Shown: positions 1 through 7,202 of the stretch, piece by piece
How positions within the stretch are numbered: the stretch's first letter is position 1
How the letters are laid out: the number at the start of each line of letters is the position of its first letter
Origin: Acidobacteriota bacterium
Lineage (GTDB): Bacteria; Acidobacteriota; Vicinamibacteria; Vicinamibacterales; Fen-181
Assembly: GCA_025363775.1 (NCBI GenBank)
Contig: JANYLG010000062.1
Location: forward strand, 1-51,278
Length of the DNA: 51,278 bases
Direction of reading: 5' to 3'
Program-made: the position numbers and the translations under genes
Notes under the pieces: generated by a model
The model's input: only the letters and a program-made list of their open reading frames with translations
Told to the model about the DNA's origin: nothing
Database searches by the model: none

Positions 1-154
1 GTCGCTGTCCCGACGGCGCATGCACCGCTTCGCAGTGAAGATCTCCGACATATCCCACGTCGATTGTGACTGCCACGGCTACCTCCCGGGGGCCATCGGT
101 CGGCGCAGACCTCATGCTAACATGGGCCGTCCGTCTGCCGCCCCAGGAGGCCTC

Positions 155-505
155 GTGTCGCACAACCCTCTCAGTTTCCAGCAGGTCACCGAGATCGATC
201 AACCGCACCGCGACGGCCGGCTCATGCCGACCGAGGTAGTCACGACGGTGCGGCTCGACGACCAGGGCGCCGTCACGGAAATCCTGGGTGTGTCACGCGA
301 CATCACCGAGCGGCGCCTGGCGGAGGCGACGCTTCGTGAGAGCGAGTTCTGCCAGCGGCCTCCCGGTCATCCTGTGCAGCGGCTACCAATCGCAGGCGCT
401 ACGAGAACGCTTCGCCGACGACGGGCTTGCCGAGTTCGTGCAGAAACCGTATAAGCTCGCGACATCAGGGCGGCACTGCAGTGTGCCCTGGAGCAGGCAT
501 CCCGG
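155..505 (+). pseudogene. Remnant of a hybrid sensor histidine kinase (PAS end joined to receiver end)
   Basis: From about 155 to 346 the frame encodes the end of a PAS/PAC domain, including the typical run GVSRDITERRLAEA. At about 350 the reading switches frame to a receiver-domain end, with VILCSGYQ and then FVQKPYKL (about 357-458), where KP is the conserved Lys-Pro of response-regulator folds. From about 461 the frame shifts again to DIRAALQCALEQ, the usual last helix. The histidine kinase core and most of the receiver are missing. The simplest reading is a large internal deletion plus a small indel in a PAS-HisKA-HATPase-REC protein. No intact start or full domain remains, so I call it dead. 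Confidence 0.75.
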
Positions 506-520
506 TGTAGGATGGGCGCC

Positions 521-1759
521 ATGATCTCCCGGCGCGAGTTTCTTGCCACGACCGCGCGATCGGCATCGACCGCCGCCGGCGCGGCCCTCTTTCCCGCTTC
601 GGCCCTCGCGATCGGCGCGCCCCGCTCCCGTCGCGGGCTCGTCGACTGGATGGCCGGGGACGGCGATGATTTCCTGCGGACCGCGCCCAGGGCCCGCTAC
701 TGGACCACGACCGCGCTTGCTGGCTCCAACTGCACGGCCTGCCACAGGGCCCAGCCCGATCCGGCCAGGGCACGTCCCCACGACCCGGCGAGCGTGCGAT
801 GCCTGCTGTGCGCCCAGCACTGCGACATCCCGGCGGGCAAGTCGGGCCAGTGCCGCGCGCGGATGAACGTGAAGGGCGTGCTGCGCAGCCTCGTCTACGG
901 TCGGCCAGCCTCGATCCATGTGGACCCGATCGAGAAGAAGCCGTTCTACCATTTCCTGCCCGGCAGCGCCGCGCTTTCGTTCGGGACGTCCGGCTGCCCC
1001 CTTCGATGCAAGTTCTGTCAGAACTGGGAACTCTCGCAGTCCACCCCGGGAGATCTCGAGGCGCCGTTCACGTCGGCGGCCGAGATGGCGCGGGCCGCCG
1101 AATCGCGGCGAACACCGGTAATCGCCTTCACCTACAACGAGCCCACGGTGTTCACCGAGTACCTGCTCGACGTGGCGGCGGAGGCGCAAACGCGAGGGGT
1201 GCGATCGGTGATGGTGAGCTGCGGTTTCGCCAACGAAGCGCCGATGGCGGACATCTGCCGGTCACTGTCGGCGGTGAAGATCGACCTCAAGGGCTTCAGC
1301 GAGGAGTTCTACCGGACCGTGTGCGGCGCCGAACTCCAGCCGGTGCTTCGTAGCATCAAGCAGGTGGCCAGGAGCGGGCGTCACCTCGAGATCGTCAACC
1401 TTCTCGTCCCCACCTTGAACGACTCCGAAAAGTCGTTGCAGGGGTTGGCCTCATGGGTGACGGGCGAACTCGGGCCGGACGTGCCCATTCACTTCACGCG
1501 CTTTCATCCCGACTATCAGTTGCTGAACCTCCCGCCGACACCCGTGTCCACGCTCGAGCGGGCGCGAGACATCGCAATGGCGGCAGGCATCCGGTTCGCC
1601 TACGTCGGCAACGTCCCGGGGCACGCCGGCAACCACACCTACTGTCCGGGGTGCCGAAAGGTGATTGTGCGCCGCGAGAGTTTCTTCGTGACCGAGGTGC
1701 ACATGAAGGGCGGCGCCTGTGCCTTCTGCAAGCGACCGATAGCCGGCGTGTGGTCGTAG
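521..1759 (+). CDS. amrS: AmmeMemoRadiSam system radical SAM enzyme, Tat-exported
   Basis: A 412-residue radical SAM protein. The cluster-binding CxxxCxxC is seen as GCPLRCKFCQNW (Cys159, 163, 166 counted from the ATG at 521). It is preceded by a Cys motif CLLCAQHC...C (about 94-111) typical of the AmrS family, and followed by C-terminal CPGC and CAFC pairs that may bind metal. The N-terminus has a twin-arginine motif, SRREFLA, then an Ala-rich hydrophobic stretch ending near ASALA, so export through Tat is predicted. A CTACH motif (residues 71-75) lies between signal and core. I prefer ATG 521 over ATG 512 because it places the Arg pair right after the start. The Memo-AMMECR1 fusion follows after 58 bases. 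The substrate is unknown. Confidence 0.88.
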   Translation: MISRREFLATTARSASTAAGAALFPASALAIGAPRSRRGLVDWMAGDGDDFLRTAPRARYWTTTALAGSNCTACHRAQPDPARARPHDPASVRCLLCAQHCDIPAGKSGQCRARMNVKGVLRSLVYGRPASIHVDPIEKKPFYHFLPGSAALSFGTSGCPLRCKFCQNWELSQSTPGDLEAPFTSAAEMARAAESRRTPVIAFTYNEPTVFTEYLLDVAAEAQTRGVRSVMVSCGFANEAPMADICRSLSAVKIDLKGFSEEFYRTVCGAELQPVLRSIKQVARSGRHLEIVNLLVPTLNDSEKSLQGLASWVTGELGPDVPIHFTRFHPDYQLLNLPPTPVSTLERARDIAMAAGIRFAYVGNVPGHAGNHTYCPGCRKVIVRRESFFVTEVHMKGGACAFCKRPIAGVWS

Positions 1760-1817
1760 TGGCGACCGGCTGGTCGCCCCTGCGCGCCACAGGTTGTCAC
1801 GGCGCGAGGATACAGTC

Positions 1818-3359
1818 ATGACCAAGCAGACGACGTTGATGATCGGCCTTGTCGGCCTCGCGCTGGCGGTGGGCTGTCGTGGTGACGTCGGGGCCGCGGG
1901 CCAGGCGGGCCAGGCCGTTCGCGAACCGGCCGTGGCCGGCCAGTTCTACCCGGCCGACGCCAGGACGCTGAACGCCATGCTCGATGCGGTCATCCAGGAC
2001 GCAATGCCGGGCGGCCGCGAGCGCCCCATCGCGATCGTGGCGCCGCACGCCGGGTATGTCTACTCGGCGCAGATCGCCGCGGATGCCTGGCGCCAGGCAT
2101 CCGGACAGCAGTACGACACGATCGTCATCCTGGGAACCAACCACGCCACGGCCGGCTTCGAGCGAATCGCGGTGTACCCGGGCAGCGGCCTCCGCACCCC
2201 ACTCGGCGTGGCGCGCGTGGATCAGGCGCTCTCCGCGGCGCTGATCAAGGAGGACCCGGACTGCGTGGCCGACGCGAACGTGCATGTGAAGGAGCACTCC
2301 ATCGAGGTCCAGGTCCCGTTTGCCCAGCGTCTCTTCCCGAACGCCGCGATCGTGGCGGCCGTCGTCTCGTCCGAAGATGCGGGCGTCGTCACGCGGTTCG
2401 GGCGAACACTCGCGAAACTGCTGGCCGGGCGCCAGGCGCTGATTGTCGCCAGTTCCGACCTGTCCCACTGGCCCTCGTGGCACGACGCGGTGATCGCCGA
2501 CCGCCGGACGCTCGAAGCCATCGCCACCCTCGATCCCGACCGTGTCCGCGCGGCCGTGTCGGCCCGCGAGCGCGGCGTCCCGAACCTGGCCACGTGCGCG
2601 TGCGGCGAGGCGCCGGTCCTTGCCGCCATGATCGCAGCCAGGGCGATCGGTGCGACAAGGGGCCGGGTGGTGAGCTACGCCAACTCGGGCGACCTGTCGG
2701 GCGGCGATCCGGACCGCGTCGTGGGTTACGGCGCGGTCGTGTTCTCGGCCGGCGAGCCGGGCGCCGACACGACGGTGCTCGCGCCTCGTTCGCCGGCGGC
2801 CCAAGCGCTTCCTCCAACCGCCGCCGACAAGAAGCAGATGCTCTCGCTCGCTCGCGAGACGATCAGGCGCTACCTGGAGACCGGCTCGATCCCGCTGGCG
2901 CGCGGCTTCTCGGCCGGGATGGATCGCCCACAGGGCGTCTTCGTCACGCTTCGAAAGCGCGGTGCGCTGCGCGGGTGTATTGGCCAGATGGTGCCCAGCC
3001 GGCCGCTTCGCGTGCTCGTCGGCAGCATGGCGCTGGCCGCGGCGTTCGAAGACACGAGATTCGACAAGGTACGAGCGAACGAACTGAAAGACCTCGAGGT
3101 CGAGATCTCCGTTCTGACGCCGTTCAAGGAGGTCGGGGATCCGAACGCGATCGTCGTCGGCCGAGACGGGGTCCTGCTGCAGAAGGACCGGCGGTCCGCG
3201 GTCTTCCTCCCGCAGGTCGCGACCGAAGAGGGCTGGACACGCGACGAGATGCTCGACAACCTGTGCCTCAAAGGCGGCTTGTTGCAGGGCTGCTGGCGTT
3301 CCGGCGCGAAGCTCTCGACGTTCCAGGCCGACGTGTTCAAGGAAGGGGACTTCAGGTGA
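1818..3359 (+). CDS. Memo-AMMECR1 fusion lipoprotein (AmmeMemoRadiSam system AmrB-AmrA)
   Basis: A 513-residue fusion of the two partner domains of the AmmeMemoRadiSam system. Residues about 35-310 are Memo-like (a fold related to extradiol dioxygenases), with EPAVAGQFYP, APHAGYVYS, ILGTNHA and KEHSIEVQVPF. Residues about 340-505 are AMMECR1, with the signature LRGCIGQ, then AAFEDTRF and EVEISVLTP. The start at ATG 1818 has GAGGA seven bases upstream; an earlier TTG at 1794 is less likely. The N-terminus MTKQTTLMIGLVGLALAVGC ends in a lipobox, so a lipid-anchored envelope protein is predicted. Together with the Tat signal on the preceding radical SAM enzyme, this places the whole system outside the cytoplasm. 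The biochemical role is unknown. Confidence 0.88.
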   Translation: MTKQTTLMIGLVGLALAVGCRGDVGAAGQAGQAVREPAVAGQFYPADARTLNAMLDAVIQDAMPGGRERPIAIVAPHAGYVYSAQIAADAWRQASGQQYDTIVILGTNHATAGFERIAVYPGSGLRTPLGVARVDQALSAALIKEDPDCVADANVHVKEHSIEVQVPFAQRLFPNAAIVAAVVSSEDAGVVTRFGRTLAKLLAGRQALIVASSDLSHWPSWHDAVIADRRTLEAIATLDPDRVRAAVSARERGVPNLATCACGEAPVLAAMIAARAIGATRGRVVSYANSGDLSGGDPDRVVGYGAVVFSAGEPGADTTVLAPRSPAAQALPPTAADKKQMLSLARETIRRYLETGSIPLARGFSAGMDRPQGVFVTLRKRGALRGCIGQMVPSRPLRVLVGSMALAAAFEDTRFDKVRANELKDLEVEISVLTPFKEVGDPNAIVVGRDGVLLQKDRRSAVFLPQVATEEGWTRDEMLDNLCLKGGLLQGCWRSGAKLSTFQADVFKEGDFR

Positions 3360-3372
3360 TCTGATCGCTGCC

Positions 3373-5520
3373 ATGCTGCTGTTCCTGGTCGGCCTGCTTG
3401 CGATCCTCTGCCAGGTCGTCCTGCTGCGCGAGTTGAACGTCGCGTTCTACGGCGTCGAACTTTTGTACGCCATCGCGCTGGCCGCGTGGATGGCCGGAAG
3501 CGCAGCGGGCGCGGCCTGCCTTCCCCGCCTGCTCGCGGCCACGCGGGGACGCCTCGCGTGGCTCCTCGCAGTCACCGCGTTTGCACTGCCCGCCCAAGTG
3601 GCGCTGATTCGCGCCAGCCGGTGGCTGCTCGGTGGCGTGCCCGGGGCCTACCTGCCGTTCGATCGGCAGGCCGTCGTCCTGGCCGTCTCGGTCCTGCCGC
3701 CGTCCTTCCTCCTGGGGCTTGCCTTCCGGTGGGCCGCGCAGCTGTCGGCAGCATCCGGCCGCCCGCTCGCCGCCTCGTACGGCATCGAGAGCGCGGGCGC
3801 GGTGTGCGGTGCGCTGGTCGTCACGGCCGCATTCGCCTCGGGCGTGCAGACATTCACCGTCGCGCTGATCACGGGAGGTCTCGCGCCTCTGGTGCTCATC
3901 GCCGTTCACCGTCGGACGTGGCCCCGCGTTCGGCAGTGGCTGCTCGCGGTAGCGACGCTGCTGGCGGTCATGACGGCTTCCGTGTCCCTGGCGCCTCGCC
4001 TCGATCTCCTGATGACCGCGTGGTCCCATCCAACCGTCGTCGAGACTCGCGACTCGCCCTACGCGCGGGTGACCGCAACGACCACCGGTTCGCAGACGGC
4101 ACTGTTCCTCGACGATGTGCTGGTGCAAGAGAGCGAGACGGCGACGCACGAAGAACTCGCTCACGTGACGGCGCTCCAGCACCCCGCGCCGAGGCGGGTC
4201 CTGTTGCTCGGAGGCACGCTCGAGCGCATCGATGTCGAGCTCCGTCGCCACGGGCCTGAACGGCTGGACCTCGTGGAGCTCGATCGCACCTACGTGCACG
4301 TCGGCGAACGCCAGATGGGCCTCCGCTCGACCGCCGTGTTCGACGACCCTCGCGACTTCCTGAGGCGGAGCGGGCAGTACGACCTGATCGTCGTCGCCAT
4401 GCCGGCGCCGACGTCCGGGCAGTCCAACCGCTTCTACACTGCCGAGTTCTTCGGCGAATGTCGGAGGCACCTCGCGCCGGGAGGCGTCGTGGGCTTCAGG
4501 ATCGAGCTCCCCGAGAACGTCCTCACCCCCCTGCTGGCGCTCCGCACGGCAAGTCTCGTCCTCGCCGCGCGGTCCGCGTTTCCGTTCGTCGACGTGCTGC
4601 ACGGCACGAGCGGGATCGCCCTCGCGTCGTCCGCTCCCCTTCCGGCCGGGGCAGACGTCTTAGTACGCAGGCTCGAGGACCGCGGTCTACTCACCAGACT
4701 CGTCACGCCCGCGTACCTGCGCTACCTGTATGACAACGACCGTCGCCTCGAGTTGCGGGAGCGGCTCGAGCGCGTGAAGGCCGATGCCAATTCCGATGCG
4801 AGGCCCGCGTGCTATCAGTTTGCGGCGCTCAACTGGCTGGCGAAATTCTTTCCGTCGCTGGTGGGATTCGATCCCGGGCTCCTCGGGAGAGCTGATGCCT
4901 GGCGGCGCGCGGCGCCGTGGGGCATGGCGTGTGCCGTCCTGCTCTTCTCACTCGCAAGGCGGTCGAACCCGATGCGCGCGACGGCGATTGCCGGGGTGGC
5001 GGGTCTTGTGGGAGCGCTCCTCGAAACGGTGCTCCTGCTCGACTACCAGGCCAGGAGCGGCGCACTGTTCGAGCGACTCGGCGTCCTGATCATGGCCTTC
5101 ATGGCAGGCCTGGCGGCTGGCGCCTGGACCATAACCCGGTCGAGCCGGAACCACAAAGGCTCAGCCACCTGCCGGGCACCGCGCGGGCCGCGCACGTTGA
5201 CCGCGGGGTTGTTCGTGATGATGGGTATCGTCGGGGCGGCGACGGCCGGGCTCATCCGTGGCGGCGCGGATCCGGGCTTCGTCGGGACGGCGCTGCTGCT
5301 GTTCGTCGTCGGAACGCTGGTCGCGGCGCTGTTCGGCTGCGCCTGCGTGATGCCGGGGCTGGAGGACGGTCCGGCGATTGGTCGCCTGTATGGCGCGGAC
5401 CTGGCGGGGGGCGCAGTCGGATCGCTCCTGGCCGGCCTCGTGATCGTCCCGATGGCCGGCCTCCTACCAACGGCCTGGGTGGCCGTCGGCATCTCTCTCC
5501 TGGCGCTGCTGCTGGCATAG
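3373..5520 (+). CDS. Membrane protein with spermidine-synthase-like domain
   Basis: A 715-residue protein with hydrophobic segments over about residues 1-210, a soluble Rossmann-like centre (about 225-400) and further membrane segments to the C-terminus. The centre looks like a polyamine aminopropyltransferase: DSPYARV, VLLLGGTLERI (in place of GGGDG), LVELDRTY, and YDLIVVAMPAP in place of the usual YDxIIxDxxDP. The Asp of the last motif, used in catalysis in the true family, is Ala here, so ordinary spermidine synthesis is doubtful. It starts 13 bases after the Memo-AMMECR1 gene and is probably co-transcribed, which suggests a membrane partner of that exported system. The function is inferred only from the fold. 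Confidence 0.75.
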   Translation: MLLFLVGLLAILCQVVLLRELNVAFYGVELLYAIALAAWMAGSAAGAACLPRLLAATRGRLAWLLAVTAFALPAQVALIRASRWLLGGVPGAYLPFDRQAVVLAVSVLPPSFLLGLAFRWAAQLSAASGRPLAASYGIESAGAVCGALVVTAAFASGVQTFTVALITGGLAPLVLIAVHRRTWPRVRQWLLAVATLLAVMTASVSLAPRLDLLMTAWSHPTVVETRDSPYARVTATTTGSQTALFLDDVLVQESETATHEELAHVTALQHPAPRRVLLLGGTLERIDVELRRHGPERLDLVELDRTYVHVGERQMGLRSTAVFDDPRDFLRRSGQYDLIVVAMPAPTSGQSNRFYTAEFFGECRRHLAPGGVVGFRIELPENVLTPLLALRTASLVLAARSAFPFVDVLHGTSGIALASSAPLPAGADVLVRRLEDRGLLTRLVTPAYLRYLYDNDRRLELRERLERVKADANSDARPACYQFAALNWLAKFFPSLVGFDPGLLGRADAWRRAAPWGMACAVLLFSLARRSNPMRATAIAGVAGLVGALLETVLLLDYQARSGALFERLGVLIMAFMAGLAAGAWTITRSSRNHKGSATCRAPRGPRTLTAGLFVMMGIVGAATAGLIRGGADPGFVGTALLLFVVGTLVAALFGCACVMPGLEDGPAIGRLYGADLAGGAVGSLLAGLVIVPMAGLLPTAWVAVGISLLALLLA

Positions 5521-5634
5521 GGCCGGTGTATCCACGAGCGGCAACCACGGAGAACACTTCGACTCGCACTTACGGCCACGATCGGCTTTCGCCGCATGTG
5601 GCCGCTTGTACTCGCTCAGCACTCAGTCCTGAGG

Positions 5635-5660
5635 GCACAAATACGTCGCCGTATTTGTGC
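5635..5660. terminator. Perfect AT-rich hairpin between convergent genes
   Basis: GCACAAATACG, loop TCGC, CGTATTTGTGC form a perfect 11-bp stem. It lies between the end of the spermidine-synthase-like gene (5520) and the end of sixA (5671). There is no clear T-run on either side. A two-way terminator is the likely role. A second weaker stem, CTCAG...CTGAG, sits just upstream. Confidence 0.5.
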
Positions 5661-5670
5661 AGCGAAGGAC

Positions 5671-6177
5671 TTAGCGGCTCAGGCTGGCCAGCATCTTCGG
5701 CGGGGCGAACCACCGCAGACGCCCAGGGCCGGGCGGGGGGAGTTGATCAATATCGATCCGGCACACCGCGCCCTTCCTGAATTCGAAGCTCCCCCGGTGG
5801 CCAACAAGGCGCGCCGCGATCTCGCCGATACTGGGCTGGTGGCCCACCAATGCGATCCCCGTTGCGCGCGGATGCCGCCCGAGCTCGGCGAGCAGGTCCT
5901 GGTACCTGGCTCCCGGCTCGAGCGCAGCCGTCTCGACCACTGGCGGGTGCCCTCGCAGCTGCTGCGAAAGGATCTCCGCGGTCTGTCGGGCGCGAACCAT
6001 CGGGCTGGTCAGGATGACGTCGATCTCGGCCTCCAGGGCGGCCAGGCCCCGCGCCACTTTCCGAAAGCGCGACGTGCCGTGCGGCGTCAGCGGACGGATC
6101 GCGTCGTCCGGGTACTCGTCGCCCCGGTCGGCGGCGATGGCATGTCGAATCACGTAGAGAGCATAGCTATCGGCCAT
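5671..6177 (-). CDS. sixA: SixA-type phosphohistidine phosphatase
   Basis: A 168-residue histidine phosphatase. The catalytic RHAIA motif is at the N-terminus, TSPMVRARQTAEIL follows at about 60-75, and the second catalytic His is in ALVGHQPSI. Size and motifs fit SixA, which removes phosphate from His on phosphotransfer proteins. Related short members act on small molecules, so the substrate is not certain. ATG 6177 is chosen because AAAGGAG ends five bases upstream. The start overlaps the 3' end of the CHAD gene by 11 bases, so the two are co-transcribed. It may be coupled to phosphate metabolism through this neighbour. Confidence 0.82.
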   Translation of the reverse strand: MADSYALYVIRHAIAADRGDEYPDDAIRPLTPHGTSRFRKVARGLAALEAEIDVILTSPMVRARQTAEILSQQLRGHPPVVETAALEPGARYQDLLAELGRHPRATGIALVGHQPSIGEIAARLVGHRGSFEFRKGAVCRIDIDQLPPPGPGRLRWFAPPKMLASLSR

Positions 6178-7087
6178 GACCACTCCTTTCGGCCCGTCGC
6201 CTCGCCATCGGGCCGACAGCCAATTTCAAGTCGATCTCACCACGGCAACTGGCGATGACGTCAATGAGCTTGTCCACCCGCCCGAGGTACGCCGCGTGCA
6301 GTTCCCTGGTTTCGCGTTCGACGAGTCGCTGCACGCGCTCGTTCTCGCTGGCGCGCGCATCCTCGTGGGCGCCGCCCTGGCGGCGTATGTACCCGGCCGC
6401 GACTTCCAGGTCGTGCAGGCGGCCCAGCAGGTCCTGTGACTGCTTCAGCCGGTTCACGAGGCGCAGCGTGGGGACGCGGCCGAACTCGTGCACGACCTCG
6501 AGAACATACCGGAGCTGTTTGACTGCGATCCGGACGAGGTGGAGCCGGTCGAACGCGTAGAGCGCGCCGGCCTCGCCGATCGCGGCATCGAGCCGATCGA
6601 CCCGCTGCTCCAGGCGACGCCGCAGCTTCATCGCGCGTTCCACCGGAGAATCCTGTCCGACATGCTGTGCCAGCTGAGTCAAATCGCCGGCCAGGGCCCT
6701 GGCGTCGAGGTCGTCCAGCTGCCGCGCCATCCCTTCACGTTGCAGACGGCGGTCCTCCTCTACGGCCAAGCGCGCGGCACCGATGGCCTCGGCCAAGTCA
6801 GGATGAGCGTGACGGAGGGCGTCCAGGATGCCCAGCGCCACGTCCAGTTCCCGGACGCCGCCGAGGGCCCGCGTGAGCCTCCGCACGCGGCGTCGGACCG
6901 CGCGGAGCTCGCGAGCCCCTCGATGGCCGCCCGCAGGTCCCACCAGGGGCAGGATCTCGCGCAGGCGCCGGGAAGCCACCCGGGCGTGGTGCAGCGCCTC
7001 GACGTCGTCTTCGACGGCGGCGGGCAGGTCACGATCGAGGGCGCGGGCGCGGATCACGAACGCGCGCTGAACCGCCAGCAAGCGCAT
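6167..7087 (-). CDS. CHAD domain protein
   Basis: A 306-residue Arg- and His-rich helical protein. The motif VEALHHARVASRRLREIL near residues 27-46 is the typical CHAD opening (HxxRVxxRRLR), and a second part has RLHLVRIAVKQLRYVLE. CHAD domains are known to bind inorganic polyphosphate. Here the gene is co-transcribed with sixA and divergent from a Ppx/GppA phosphatase, which fits a role at polyphosphate. No CYTH domain is attached. The start ATG 7087 fits the motif position. Confidence 0.85.
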   Translation of the reverse strand: MRLLAVQRAFVIRARALDRDLPAAVEDDVEALHHARVASRRLREILPLVGPAGGHRGARELRAVRRRVRRLTRALGGVRELDVALGILDALRHAHPDLAEAIGAARLAVEEDRRLQREGMARQLDDLDARALAGDLTQLAQHVGQDSPVERAMKLRRRLEQRVDRLDAAIGEAGALYAFDRLHLVRIAVKQLRYVLEVVHEFGRVPTLRLVNRLKQSQDLLGRLHDLEVAAGYIRRQGGAHEDARASENERVQRLVERETRELHAAYLGRVDKLIDVIASCRGEIDLKLAVGPMARRRAERSGHGR

Positions 7088-7147
7088 GGTCGTCAGAATG
7101 AATCGGCCCGGCGCGTCATGCAGTCGGGCACCGATGAGACAGTTTAC

Positions 7148-7176
7148 GGTAACATGACACTGTTTGGATCGTTACC
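7148..7176. promoter_or_regulatory. Inverted repeat between CHAD and ppx
   Basis: GGTAAC at 7148-7153 and GTTACC at 7171-7176 form an inverted repeat with a 17-base spacer in the 115-bp divergent promoter region. It could be an operator shared by both directions. The half-site resembles the GTTAC element of the candidate Pho boxes elsewhere in the window, but the spacing differs. No direct evidence of a regulator. Confidence 0.3.
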
Positions 7177-7202
7177 CTGAGGGCCAGGAGGTTTCGCTTT
7201 TC

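Noticed and set aside
383-1189. Long open frame antisense to amrS
   Set aside because: It is Arg/Gly-rich, matches no family, and lies opposite a well-supported gene; high GC content leaves such frames open.
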